This document shows, one piece after another, positions 40,904-51,224 of a DNA stretch of 64,000 bases. Position 1 is the first letter of the stretch. Each line of letters opens with the position of its first letter. Location of the stretch: the NCBI GenBank assembly GCA_905182465.1, contig CAJJBI010000004.1, positions 188,001-252,000 of the forward strand. Direction: 5' to 3'. Source of the stretch: Opitutaceae bacterium BACL24 MAG-120322-bin51. Its GTDB lineage: Bacteria; Verrucomicrobiota; Verrucomicrobiia; Opitutales; Coraliomargaritaceae. The notes under the pieces were generated by a model. That model was not told the origin of the DNA. It saw only the letters and a program-made list of their open reading frames with translations, and ran no database searches. Made by a program: the position numbers and the translations under genes.

Positions 40904-42013
40904 TTAGCGGTCGACGCGGGCTCCGCCGCCAGCTAAAAGTTTCTCAACCTCCTGTAGGCTTGCCATTGTCGTGTCTCCTGGAGTTGTCATAGCAAGAGCA
41001 CCATGGACACATCCATAACTGACTGCTTTCAACGGATCGTTATATTTTAAGAAACCATAAATGAGGCCACTTGCGAAGCTATCACCGCCGCCGACTCGGT
41101 CATAAATCTCAAGGATGTCCTTGTCCTGAAATTTGCGAGTGGGTTCGTAGAATTGCCCTTCGTGCCAGACCAGCGCACTCCATTCATTTAGGGTGGCGGT
41201 ATGTGCATCTCTGAGAGTGGTGGCGGTTGCCTTTAAATTTGGAAATTCCTTTACGACCTGCTCGATCATACGCTTAAAGCTAGCCTCTTCGATTGCACCT
41301 AACTGCTCACCAAGCCCCTCTACTTCAAAACCTAAGCAAGCACTAAAGTCTTCCTCGTTCCCGATCATGACATCGACATATTTTGCGATTTCACGATTGA
41401 CCGTTTGGCACTCTTTAAGGCCGCCAAAATCTTTCCATAGCGACGGTCGATAATTCAGATCGTAGCTAACAACCGTACCGTATTGCTGTGCAATCTTTAC
41501 GGCTTCGATGACCATTTCTGGAGTGCTTTGGGAGAGTGCCGCAAAGATACCGCCAGTGTGAAACCATTGGGTGCCTAATTCGCCAAAAATGTGGTGCCAG
41601 TCGACATCGCCTACCTTCATCTGACTGGCTGCTGTATGTCCACGGTCAGCTGTGCCGCGCGCGCCGCGAATGCCAAACCCGCGCTCTGTAAAATTAAGCC
41701 CGTTGCGGACTTTTCGCCCAAGTCCATCATAAGGCTGCCACTGTATGAGGGTAGTATCGACCCCACCTTGAAGTATGAAGTCTTCAACGAGTCGACCGAT
41801 TGGGTTGTCGGCAAAAGCAGTCACCACTGCAGTTTTTAATTCGAAGCAGCGACGCAAGCCGCGGGCTACATTGTATTCCCCGCCGCCTTCCCAAGCATTA
41901 AATTTACGAGCGGTGTTGACCCGACCGTCACCCGGATCGAGCCTGAGCATTACTTCACCGAGTGAGATGCACCCATACTGGCAGTTCTCCGAAGATTTTA
42001 TATCTAGTGACAT
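40904..42013 (-). CDS. kdgK: PfkB-family sugar kinase, 2-keto-3-deoxygluconate kinase-like
   Basis: 369 residues of the ribokinase/PfkB fold. The N-terminus SLGEVMLRLDPGDGRV and GGGEYNVARGLRR are typical of KdgK-like kinases, and the catalytic loop DRVGGGDSFASGLIYGF lies near residue 318 with the base Asp. Genome context (uxaC fragment downstream, sugar-acid dehydrogenases upstream) supports phosphorylation of 2-keto-3-deoxygluconate from uronates. It starts 4 bases after the stop of the Ldh-type gene. Confidence 0.85.
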   Translation of the reverse strand: MSLDIKSSENCQYGCISLGEVMLRLDPGDGRVNTARKFNAWEGGGEYNVARGLRRCFELKTAVVTAFADNPIGRLVEDFILQGGVDTTLIQWQPYDGLGRKVRNGLNFTERGFGIRGARGTADRGHTAASQMKVGDVDWHHIFGELGTQWFHTGGIFAALSQSTPEMVIEAVKIAQQYGTVVSYDLNYRPSLWKDFGGLKECQTVNREIAKYVDVMIGNEEDFSACLGFEVEGLGEQLGAIEEASFKRMIEQVVKEFPNLKATATTLRDAHTATLNEWSALVWHEGQFYEPTRKFQDKDILEIYDRVGGGDSFASGLIYGFLKYNDPLKAVSYGCVHGALAMTTPGDTTMASLQEVEKLLAGGGARVDR

Positions 42014-42017
42014 TATA

Positions 42018-43087
42018 TTAGAATGTTAATTTTTGTGCCCCACAAGTAGTGGCGATCTTGTTAAATGCTTGAATTTCAGCCTCGGTAAAAAGTAGGCCCC
42101 CTGCGGTTTCAACTTTTTCTGCCCACTCAGCCTCTAATTGCCCGGGCAACAGGCAGTTCTCATTGCCGTGACCGAGGATGTCATTGATGACAGCTTTTAG
42201 ATTGGTAATTTGATCGCGCCCCTCTGCATAGGCGCCCGCATTGAGTGAATCTGGATGAATGACTTGGAAATAAAATGCTGGAGTCGATTTCTCCCCCGCT
42301 GGGATATCGCGGCAACGCAGAGTCGGTAGGCTGCCTCCAATGAGGGCCGCAACCAGTTCATTGATTAAGGAGAGACCGTAGCCCTTATGAGCTCCAAAGG
42401 GAACGAGAGCACTCACCTGATTAGGGTCTGTTGTCGGCAGGCCCTTTGAATCGACCCCAGCTCCAGAGGGTAATTGTGTGCCCTCACGAATGAATTGTTG
42501 CACTCGACCCATCGACACTACGCTCGTAGCCCAATCGATGACGATCGGAAAGCCAATGGCATCTGTGGTCGGAAATCCCCAGCTGTGTGGGTTGGTCCCA
42601 GGGTAGGGAACTTCCCTTGGAATGGAACGACCTCAGTAAGTGCAGCTGTGCAGTTCGTATAAGCAATGTAGCCACGCTTTGCTGCTTCCATGACGTAGCC
42701 TCCGCCCCATAAATAGTGAAAGGCATTATCTACCGAGACCTGACCAATTCCATATTTGTCGGCTAGCTCAATCGCACGATCGACCGCAGCATACGCACTT
42801 GCTTGCCCAATTTTTTTATTTGCATTCCACACTTCGCAAGCGGCAAACCGAGAGGGGATCGACTCGATCTCAGCGCAGGGTATACAGCCTCCAGCGGAGC
42901 TGCCAAAGTGCTCATCAAGATGCAGGGCTTTGATCGCATTGTGAGTGCGCACACCATGCCTCGCAGCGTATTCCCCGAATCGTGCGGCAGCCGCGGACTC
43001 GTCTTGATTGAAACCGCGATGCAAATAGGCAGCTTCGACTAGTGCATTGTGAGCGGCTGGTTGAATGACATGGAATTCTTCGGACAT
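42018..43087 (-). CDS. Malate/L-lactate dehydrogenase-family oxidoreductase, frameshifted as sequenced
   Basis: The Ldh-2 family (YlbC/YiaK-like), NAD(P)-dependent oxidoreductases of 2-hydroxy or sugar acids. The first frame gives RHGVRTHNAIKALHLDEHFGS and VSVDNAFHYLWGGGYVMEAA. It breaks in CCC at 42597-42599; adding one base continues as LGTNPHSWGFPTTDAIGFPI and IDWATSVVSMGRVQQF, then LVPFGAHKGYGLSLINELV. The repaired protein has 356 residues, normal for the family. The substrate is likely a sugar acid given its cluster. Confidence 0.8.
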
Positions 43088-43099
43088 CTTAGTTTCTAT

Positions 43100-44080
43100 T
43101 TAAATGAGAGCCTTAGGTGGCTGGCAATCGTTGACCTGGGCATGTGGGGATTCCCCCCGCAAAAGCATCAGGAGGTTTTCAGTTGCTTTGGTCGCTTGGC
43201 GGATAACGCTTTCGTGAGTGCGGGATCCAATGTGTGGAGTAATCAAACAATTGGGCGCAGACAAAAGTGGATGATCTGCACTTGCAGGTTCTACATCGAG
43301 CACATCAGCTCCGTATCCCCCTAATGTATTGTCCCGCAAGGCAGTTAGAATATCATCCACATGGACGAGTTCTCCGCGTCCACAATTAATGACGACGGCG
43401 CTATTTTTCATTTGTTGAATCGACGCGCTATTGACCAAGCCTTGTGTCTCGGGAGTCAAATTTGTGTGCAGCGATATGAAGTCAGATTCGCTAAATAGCC
43501 GGTCAAGATTTTCAATGCGTGTGATGTGGTGCTCTTCCGCAAACGCCTCTGGCCAGTAAATGTCCTGCGCGAGCACTTTCATCCCAAATGCGTTTGCCCT
43601 TATTGCCATCTCTCGACCAATCCTGCCTAGGCCAATAATACCTAAGGTTTTACCTGCGATTTCGTTTCCCGTTTCCCGTTTCCATAGACCTTGCTTAGTC
43701 CATTCTACATGCTCGATAAGTTTCTTGCTCAGCGCTAGCATGAGCATGAAACAATGCTCGGCTACTGTGGTGTGATTGACCCCCGGCGTAAAAGCCACTG
43801 GAATGCCTTTTTCAGTGGCATAATCTACATCGATTTTGTCCACCCCGATGCCGTATTTAGCGATAATTTTAAGCCGGGGAAGGGCTTTTTGAATAACTGC
43901 CTGACTGATCACATCATCTCCACATAAAAAAGCATCATAATCGCCGGCATATTCCAGCATATCTTCTTCGCTTAGTGGGCCTCTAGCGTAGACAATTTCT
44001 GCTCCGCTACTGGCAAGCAAGTCATGGTGCGGACCTGGTGTATCTTGATAAGAGGTTGTTGTGAGTAAAATTCGTATCAT
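43100..44080 (-). CDS. D-isomer-specific 2-hydroxyacid dehydrogenase
   Basis: 326 residues of the phosphoglycerate-dehydrogenase-like family. The NAD motif LGIIGLGRIGREMA lies near residue 146, the catalytic Arg in INCGRGELVHVDDI near residue 234, and the catalytic His in CLITPHIGSRTHES near residue 286. The N-terminal flavodoxin-like domain is complete. It sits 12 bases upstream of the Ldh-type gene. A role in interconverting 2-keto and 2-hydroxy sugar acids is inferred from context only. Confidence 0.88.
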   Translation of the reverse strand: MIRILLTTTSYQDTPGPHHDLLASSGAEIVYARGPLSEEDMLEYAGDYDAFLCGDDVISQAVIQKALPRLKIIAKYGIGVDKIDVDYATEKGIPVAFTPGVNHTTVAEHCFMLMLALSKKLIEHVEWTKQGLWKRETGNEIAGKTLGIIGLGRIGREMAIRANAFGMKVLAQDIYWPEAFAEEHHITRIENLDRLFSESDFISLHTNLTPETQGLVNSASIQQMKNSAVVINCGRGELVHVDDILTALRDNTLGGYGADVLDVEPASADHPLLSAPNCLITPHIGSRTHESVIRQATKATENLLMLLRGESPHAQVNDCQPPKALI

Positions 44081-44091
44081 AAATCGTTCGT

Positions 44092-44895
44092 TTAAACTCC
44101 AGAATAGATCCCAAACCCGCCATCGATGTGCAAAACTTGGCCAGTCACGAAGCGTGAAGCATCGGTCAAGAGGTAGTGGATCGCTCCACAGATTTCCTGC
44201 GCATCACCAAATCGACCCATGGGTGTATTGTTTATAATTTGCCGACCGCGGTCCGTTGTGGATCCATCTGCATTGAGTAAAAGTGAGCGATTCTGATCGC
44301 CCAAAAAGAAGCCAGGGCAGACCGCATTTACACGAATTGCGTCACCAAATTTTTGAGCGAAATCTGTGGCCATCCATCGAGTCAAATTATCGACTGCAGC
44401 CTTCGCATTTGAGTATCCTAGTACCCGAGTGAGCGCCTGCTGAGAGCTGGCAGAGGAAAAGTTGACGATCGCGCCCTGTTTGCATTCGGCAAAATATTCA
44501 CCAAAAACTAGGGAGGGCAGTAGTGTACCCGAAAGGTTTAATTGTAGCACTTTCTCGTAGTCATTAAAATCTAAGTCAAAGACGGTCTCGTCGGGACTGA
44601 TCGTTGCGCCAGGCATATTACCTCCAGCGCCGTTAATAAGGCCGTCAATATGACCAAATCGTTCAAGTATGAGAGCAAGGGTAGTTTTGAGTGCCTTGCG
44701 GTCTGTGACATCGCATGGAAAAGTAGCCACTTCAGGACCTAGGCCTTTCACCGCTGCATCAAGTTTAGATTGGTTGCGACTGATGAAAGCCACTCGGGCG
44801 CCACTTTGCGCTAAATATCGAGCAGCTGCACCTGCAAGTGCTCCGCTTGCGCCGGTCACGGCATAGACTTTATCGTTCAGATTAAATAATGACAT
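44092..44895 (-). CDS. SDR-family oxidoreductase, fructuronate-reductase-like
   Basis: A 267-residue classical short-chain dehydrogenase: cofactor loop TGASGALAGAAA, NGAGGNMPGAT, active-site Ser in NFSSASSQQA, and YSNAKAAVDN (Y-x-x-x-K) near residue 155. The insertion MPGATISPDETVFDLDFNDY resembles SDR enzymes annotated as mannonate oxidoreductases, which would convert fructuronate to mannonate in glucuronate breakdown. It is the first gene of the leftward sugar-acid operon, divergent from the AraC-type regulator. Confidence 0.82.
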   Translation of the reverse strand: MSLFNLNDKVYAVTGASGALAGAAARYLAQSGARVAFISRNQSKLDAAVKGLGPEVATFPCDVTDRKALKTTLALILERFGHIDGLINGAGGNMPGATISPDETVFDLDFNDYEKVLQLNLSGTLLPSLVFGEYFAECKQGAIVNFSSASSQQALTRVLGYSNAKAAVDNLTRWMATDFAQKFGDAIRVNAVCPGFFLGDQNRSLLLNADGSTTDRGRQIINNTPMGRFGDAQEICGAIHYLLTDASRFVTGQVLHIDGGFGIYSGV

Positions 44896-44919
44896 ATTCG
44901 CACAATAGCGGAAAAGTTT

Positions 44920-44947
44920 GTTTATTAATATTGTAAAATTAATAAAC
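44920..44947. promoter_or_regulatory. Inverted-repeat operator candidate between SDR and AraC-type genes
   Basis: GTTTATTAA (44920-44928) and TTAATAAAC (44939-44947) are perfect 9-base complements with a 10-base AT-rich spacer, so the half-site centres are 19 bases apart, about two helical turns. It lies in the 70-base divergent promoter of the sugar-acid operon and its regulator. AraC/XylR-type proteins bind such sites. Confidence 0.6.
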
Positions 44948-44965
44948 TATTTGCATTTTTGCGCA

Positions 44966-46072
44966 ATGAGTCGAAGTCGTAAAATCCTTATGCTTCTCGG
45001 GAGCTATGATTTTCATGCGCATGCAGGAATTGCACGGGCTGCTCGTGTGCTCAATTGGCATTTAGATGTAAGTTTGCTGAAGACTTTCCAATTACCTGCA
45101 CAGTGGCGCGGTGATGGAATTATAACATCTTTAAATCGAAGTCAGCGCCTGGCGTCTTTTATCCAACGGGCAAAATTGCCTACGGTTGACTTGTCCTCAT
45201 GGCGTGCGGATATAGATTTAGCGAGAGTGGTCGCTGACAATGAATGCATTGGGCGTGTCGCAGCAGAACACTTTGGTATACTTGGTCATCACAATTTTGC
45301 ATGGTTTGCCTTGAGCCGTGATCCAGTCGGAGAGGCGCGCTGTAAAGGTTTTCGAGATGCACTACCCTTAGGGGTTAATTTTTGCCGTCTATCTGCGAGC
45401 GGTGCACCCAACCGCAAAAAGATTCTAGCGCAGCTTAAATCTTTCTCAGAGCCGGTTGCTGTATTTTGTAAGAGTGATGACGATGCGGCTTGGTTGTTGA
45501 ACTTATGTTTGGATTGCGGGTTGTCCGTGCCCTCTCGTGTCGCCCTTTTGGGGACGGATAATAACCGGTTAATTTGTGAAAATCAGCCAGTGCCATTGTC
45601 GTCGGTCAATCATGACCTCGAGCGCATTGGATACGAAGGAGCGATGCGCCTCGATTCGATCATTAATGGAGATTACTTTGAAGAGGCGCTGCTTATCCCA
45701 CCCACAGGAGTGACGAAGCGACAGAGTACAGATGCTTTAGCTATCGCTGACCCTGCCATAGTTGAGGCTTTGAATTTTATGAATACAAATTATCGGAGAT
45801 CGATTGGCACAGACGATATTGCTCTAGCTGCGGCACTTCCAAGGCGTAGCCTTGAGAAGCGCTTTAAAGAACTGTTACACAAGAGTGTGCATGAGACACT
45901 CGTAGAAATTCGTCTAAATAACGCGCAGCATTTTTTAGAACATGGCCACTCCTCGATGACTGATATTGCAGCGCTCTGTGGGTTCTGTAACGCGCCGCAC
46001 TTTAGTCGAAGTTTCAAAAGCAAGTATCGGGTGAGCCCTCTTAAATACCGGAAGCAATTCTGTTTAATATAA
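44966..46072 (+). CDS. XylR-type AraC-family transcriptional regulator
   Basis: A 368-residue protein from ATG 44966. The N-terminal two thirds is a periplasmic-binding-protein-like sensor (KILMLLGSYDFHAHAGIARAAR; AEHFGILGHHNFAWFALSRD; VALLGTDNNRLICENQPVPLSSV), as in E. coli XylR. The C-terminal 100 residues are an AraC helix-turn-helix pair: IGTDDIALAAALPRRSLEKRFK and SMTDIAALCGFCNAPHFSRSFK. It probably senses a sugar or sugar acid and controls the divergent dehydrogenase-kinase operon. A TTG upstream at 44918 would place the coding region over the operator, so ATG 44966 is preferred. Confidence 0.87.
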   Translation: MSRSRKILMLLGSYDFHAHAGIARAARVLNWHLDVSLLKTFQLPAQWRGDGIITSLNRSQRLASFIQRAKLPTVDLSSWRADIDLARVVADNECIGRVAAEHFGILGHHNFAWFALSRDPVGEARCKGFRDALPLGVNFCRLSASGAPNRKKILAQLKSFSEPVAVFCKSDDDAAWLLNLCLDCGLSVPSRVALLGTDNNRLICENQPVPLSSVNHDLERIGYEGAMRLDSIINGDYFEEALLIPPTGVTKRQSTDALAIADPAIVEALNFMNTNYRRSIGTDDIALAAALPRRSLEKRFKELLHKSVHETLVEIRLNNAQHFLEHGHSSMTDIAALCGFCNAPHFSRSFKSKYRVSPLKYRKQFCLI

Positions 46073-46080
46073 ATAACGGG

Positions 46081-46245
46081 CTACTTCATTAATTCTGAGA
46101 GCGAGGCATGATGCGGCATAGGGATACAATCTAAGAGCTGCCTAAATGCATCATTCTCTATGAAGCGACTTAGAATTGAAGAGCTTGTGTAGATATATTT
46201 AGACTGCCACTCTGCAACTTGCCTTCCCTCCGGGCCATCTTTGGA
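46081..46245 (-). pseudogene. Unidentified C-terminal gene fragment
   Basis: An open stretch of 54 codons on the minus strand with protein-like composition (RQVAEWQSKYIYTSSSILSR, then FIENDAFRQLLDCIP) ending in a stop at 46081. A stop at 46246 closes it upstream, although the same frame continues beyond as RYRQLLAPP. No start codon or ribosome site is evident. I do not recognise the family. It may be the remnant of a gene removed from beside the regulator, or chance. Confidence 0.3.
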
Positions 46246-46454
46246 TCACAAACATGGGGGAGCAAGTAATTGGCGATAGCGATTCACTGTAATCGAGCGA
46301 CCCTGCGTGGCTTTCGAGAAATTAGACGTAAGGAAATTGGCATTTTTGATCTCCTACAGCTATAAACTGGGGTCCTACACGAATTTCCCCGTTTTTATGT
46401 CGCATGGGGGGCTGGGATTTGTACCATTAGATGTTTTCCCAATTTCAAACTATC
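46246..46454. other. Intergenic region upstream of purB
   Basis: About 210 bases with several stops in all frames. It should contain the purB promoter. A GGGG-rich stretch (46400-46420) and an AT-rich run just upstream of the start are the only notable features; no hairpin or riboswitch was recognised. Confidence 0.4.
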
Positions 46455-47879
46455 ATGGAAAACATACCAAATATCTTAGCCACTCGTTACGCATCGGATT
46501 CGATGAAGGCTGTCTGGAGCGCAGAAGGCCGTATCACCCTAGAGCGTGAATACTGGATCGCCGTGCTTCGCGCGCAAAAAGATCTTGGGCTCGATATCCC
46601 GCAAGAAGCCATCGACGCCTACGAGCGCGTTAAGAGCACGATCAACCTCGATTCGATCAACGAGCGTGAAGCCATCACTCGGCACGACGTTAAAGCACGA
46701 ATTGAAGAGTTCTGCGAACTTGCGGGGCACGAACACATCCACAAAGGCCTCACTAGCCGTGATCTTACTGAGAACGTTGAGCAGCTACAGATCATCCAAG
46801 CGCTCGAAGTCGTTCGCACCAAGGCCGTTGCTGCTCTGCTCAAAGTGGCCGAACGCGCCGAGCAATGGAAGGATCTCGTCATAACCGCCCGCACGCACAA
46901 CGTGCCAGCCCAACCCACCACTTTTGGTAAACGCCTCGCCATGTTCGGGGAAGAGCTGCTCTGCGCCGTCCACGAGCTAGACCGCATTATTGATAACTAT
47001 CCCGTGCGCGGCTTGAAAGGCCCTGTCGGCACGCAGATGGATCTGCTCACGCTTTTCGGCGGTGATGCCGAGAAAGTTGCCTCCCTCGAAGACCGCATTC
47101 TCGACCACCTCGGCGTGGGCGCGTCACTCGACACTGTGGGGCAAGTTTACCCTCGCGGTCTCGACTTCGAAGTCGTCTCCGTTTTCGTACGTCTTGCATC
47201 GGGACCGTCTAGCTTTGCCAAGACTTTACGCATCATGGCCGGTCACGAACTAGCCAGCGAAGGTTTTGCCAAAGGCCAAGTCGGCTCCTCTGCCATGCCG
47301 CACAAGATGAATAGTCGTAGTTGCGAGCGACTCAACGGCTTTGCCGTCATCTTAAAGGGCTACCTTACCATGGCGGGCGAGCTGGCGGGCGATCAATGGA
47401 ATGAGGGGGACGTCTCTTGCTCCGTCGTGCGCCGTGTCTTCTTGCCAGATAGTTTTTTCGCCATCGACGGGTTGATCGACACCTTCCTCACGATTCTGAA
47501 TCAAATGGAAGTCTATCCCGCCATGATTGGTCAGGAAAACCAGCGCTACGGCCCCTTCCTCGCGACCACTACCGTCCTGATGGAAGCAGTCAAAGCAGGT
47601 GCAGGCCGTGAAGAAGCTCACGAAGCGATCAAGGAGCACGCCGTGCAGACCGTTCGCGATCTTCGCGCCGGCGACATTACGGTTAACAACCTCGTCGAGC
47701 GTCTCGCTGGCGACAGCCGCCTTGGCCTCTCGCTGGAGCAGCTCACCGAAATGATGAGCCGCGCGCAAGCTATGACCGGTCTCGCTGCCACTCAGGTCGA
47801 CAAGTTCTGCACTAACGTTCGCGAAGAAGCCCGAAATTTCCCCGCCGCCACCAACTACACGCCTGGCGCAATTCTCTAA
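46455..47879 (+). CDS. purB: Adenylosuccinate lyase
   Basis: Cleaves SAICAR and adenylosuccinate in purine synthesis. 474 residues from ATG 46455 (an ATG at 46431 would add 8). The fumarase/aspartase signature GSSAMPHKMNS lies near residue 275, and TARTHNVPAQPTTFGKRLAMF and KGLTSRDLTENVEQ are the other active-site segments. The size is that of the tetrameric human-like PurB type. With guaB and purA at 28-31 kb the window carries most of the IMP-to-AMP/GMP branch. Confidence 0.95.
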   Translation: MENIPNILATRYASDSMKAVWSAEGRITLEREYWIAVLRAQKDLGLDIPQEAIDAYERVKSTINLDSINEREAITRHDVKARIEEFCELAGHEHIHKGLTSRDLTENVEQLQIIQALEVVRTKAVAALLKVAERAEQWKDLVITARTHNVPAQPTTFGKRLAMFGEELLCAVHELDRIIDNYPVRGLKGPVGTQMDLLTLFGGDAEKVASLEDRILDHLGVGASLDTVGQVYPRGLDFEVVSVFVRLASGPSSFAKTLRIMAGHELASEGFAKGQVGSSAMPHKMNSRSCERLNGFAVILKGYLTMAGELAGDQWNEGDVSCSVVRRVFLPDSFFAIDGLIDTFLTILNQMEVYPAMIGQENQRYGPFLATTTVLMEAVKAGAGREEAHEAIKEHAVQTVRDLRAGDITVNNLVERLAGDSRLGLSLEQLTEMMSRAQAMTGLAATQVDKFCTNVREEARNFPAATNYTPGAIL

Positions 47880-47976
47880 GAAATCTCTCAAAATTCTTTA
47901 AAGATTGCTTTCAAAAAACACCCACTTACACACAATCACACACTCGAATTTTAACATCCAATAGATTAAATAGATT

Positions 47977-49239
<1,263 letters not shown>

Positions 49240-49285
49240 TTTGTGCTCTCGGCCTTAAGAACCGAGCATCACAGAAAACACTTCC

Positions 49286-49322
49286 AAAGCCCCGTCCGCC
49301 CGAAAAGCGACGGGGCTTTTTT
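49286..49322 (+). terminator. Intrinsic terminator after pfp
   Basis: AAAGCCCCGTC (49286-49296) pairs perfectly with GACGGGGCTTT (49309-49319) over 11 bases, with a 12-base loop and a T-run continuing to 49322. It is 46 bases after the pfp stop and is the clearest terminator in the window. Confidence 0.92.
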
Positions 49323-49455
49323 GTACCCAATTAATTCGTAGCTCCTGAGCTTGCTCCAGTCAGAATACGAATGAGTAAAGCTAGGCGCTACAGACTGGCC
49401 AGTCACTACTCACGATCAGTGAGACCAGACCCTTTGTGCCGCTCAGTCGCCGGCA

Positions 49456-50022
49456 CTACATTCGCTGCCGCACCGCCTCATAGAGGCATACACCTGCAGA
49501 CACAGAGACGTTCAAGCAATCCACCGAGCGCGCCATCGGGATATTGACTAAGTGATCGCAGTGATCGCCTGTTACCTTGCGCAGACCCCAGCCCTCGCTA
49601 CCTACGACAAGCGCGGTTGGCCCCGTGAAATCGACATCGTAGAGTGAGTCGTTGCCCCGGTCTGAGGTGCCGACGATCTTAATTTCTCGGTCCTGGAATT
49701 TACGCAATAGCATGCCGATATTCTTAATTCTTAGGAAGGGTACATCATCCGCGCCACCGCAAGAGATGTCGCGCACGGTCGGCGTAATGCCGCAAGCGCC
49801 TTTCACTGGTGCGAGTACCGCAGTGACGTCCGCGCCAGAGGCCGTGCGTAAGCACGCGCCGAGATTGTGCGGGTCTTGCACGCCTTCTAGTATGAGAATC
49901 AGAGGATTTTTCGTGCGCTCGATGAGGTCGAAGAGATCGTCCTCGTTTTCGATGTAAATAACAGTCGGCCCTGTAGAGTGGCGAGGCGGACGTTTGATTT
50001 TGTGTATAGAATTGCGACCCAT
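49456..50022 (-). CDS. rlmB: TrmH/SpoU-family RNA 2'-O-methyltransferase
   Basis: 188 residues of the SPOUT fold: LILEGVQDPHNLGACLRTA (motif 1), ALVVGSEGWGLRKVT (motif 2) and IPMARSVDCLNVSVSAGVCLYEA (motif 3), which form the trefoil-knot SAM site. This is the RlmB/TrmH-like pattern for 2'-O-ribose methylation of 23S rRNA or tRNA. It lacks the N-terminal RNA-binding domain of E. coli RlmB (243 residues), so the exact target is uncertain. It lies 140 bases downstream of ruvB on the same strand. Confidence 0.85.
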   Translation of the reverse strand: MGRNSIHKIKRPPRHSTGPTVIYIENEDDLFDLIERTKNPLILILEGVQDPHNLGACLRTASGADVTAVLAPVKGACGITPTVRDISCGGADDVPFLRIKNIGMLLRKFQDREIKIVGTSDRGNDSLYDVDFTGPTALVVGSEGWGLRKVTGDHCDHLVNIPMARSVDCLNVSVSAGVCLYEAVRQRM

Positions 50023-50162
50023 GGTAGACGTGCGCGGAAGTGAAGGTGAAGAGACCTAGTAAAGTAACAATGTAGCGGCTTTCGGCAGCTAGGTAAAGTG
50101 GCAAGTGCGCCTATGCGGCGGCGCGGCAAATTCGGAGGATCTGTCAGTCGCTAGCGGATACC

Positions 50163-51215
50163 TCAGAGTAATTCCGCCTGTCCGCCGCCTTCTTTATTCG
50201 GCTCTAAGCCAATCACGCGCCAACCCTTTTCGGCTAGGACACGACCTTGGGCGGTGCGCTGGAGGTAGCCTTCTTGGATGAGAAAAGGTTCGTGGACTTC
50301 TTCAAGAGTATGGGCTTCTTCACCTACGGCGACGGCCACAGTGCCGAGGCCGACGGGGCCACCGCGATAATTTTCCGCCATGACGCGCATCATCTGCTTG
50401 TCCATTTCGTCGAGGCCGCGCGCATCGATCTCTAATAGCTCAAGCGCGGCCGCAGCGGAGTCCTTGGTGATCGTGCCGTTGCCGCGTTGCTGCGCGAAGT
50501 CACGACAGAAGTTGACCAGATTATTCGCGATCCGCGGTGTGCCACGTGCGCGACGAGCGATCTCGGACGCGCCAGCTGTTTCAAATTTTACATTTAGAAT
50601 CCCACAAGTGCGTTCCACAATGCCCTGCAGTGTCGCGTGATCATAATAATTAAGGCGCGATTGCAAAGTAAAGCGGCTACGTAGCGGCGCAGTCAGTAAG
50701 CCCATGCGAGTAGTAGCACCGAGAAGTGTGAAACGGGGCAAGTTGAGTCGCACGCTGCGGGCGTTGGGGCCTTGGTCGATCATGATATCGATACGGAAGT
50801 CTTCCATCGCAGAATAGAGATACTCCTCCACGTTTTTTGGGATGCGGTGGATCTCGTCGATAAAAAGAATGTCGCCCTCTTGCAGGTTGGTTAAAAGCCC
50901 AGCTAGATCGGCCGGCTTGTCAATAACGGGGCCCGAAGTGATGTTCACTTTCGTCCCCATCTCATTACCAAGGATGAGGGAGAGGGTGGTCTTGCCCAGT
51001 CCAGGGGGGCCGCTAAGTAAAATGTGATTGAGCGGTTCTTCACGATCTCTCGCCGCGCCGACCATTACCTTGAGGCGCTCCAGCGTTTTATCCTGCCCCG
51101 CGAAGTCCCCAAATGAGAGCGGACGCAACTTCGACTCTTCGGCATTCTCAGGCGCGGAGAGTGTCTGTTCAATAAATTCGGTGCCGGTGGGCGGATCTTC
51201 AGGAGAAAAAGACAT
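50163..51215 (-). CDS. ruvB: Holliday junction branch migration helicase RuvB
   Basis: A 350-residue AAA+ motor working with RuvA. Walker A GPPGLGKTTLS lies near residue 70, Walker B FIDEIHR near residue 120, sensor 1 in LLGATTRMGLLTAPLRSRF, and the C-terminal winged helix includes GLDEMDKQMMRVMAENYRGGPVGLGTVAVAVGE. RPLSFGDFAGQDKTLERL is the family N-terminus. ruvA and ruvC are not in the window. Confidence 0.97.
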   Translation of the reverse strand: MSFSPEDPPTGTEFIEQTLSAPENAEESKLRPLSFGDFAGQDKTLERLKVMVGAARDREEPLNHILLSGPPGLGKTTLSLILGNEMGTKVNITSGPVIDKPADLAGLLTNLQEGDILFIDEIHRIPKNVEEYLYSAMEDFRIDIMIDQGPNARSVRLNLPRFTLLGATTRMGLLTAPLRSRFTLQSRLNYYDHATLQGIVERTCGILNVKFETAGASEIARRARGTPRIANNLVNFCRDFAQQRGNGTITKDSAAAALELLEIDARGLDEMDKQMMRVMAENYRGGPVGLGTVAVAVGEEAHTLEEVHEPFLIQEGYLQRTAQGRVLAEKGWRVIGLEPNKEGGGQAELL

Positions 51216-51224
51216 GTGGAGAAG

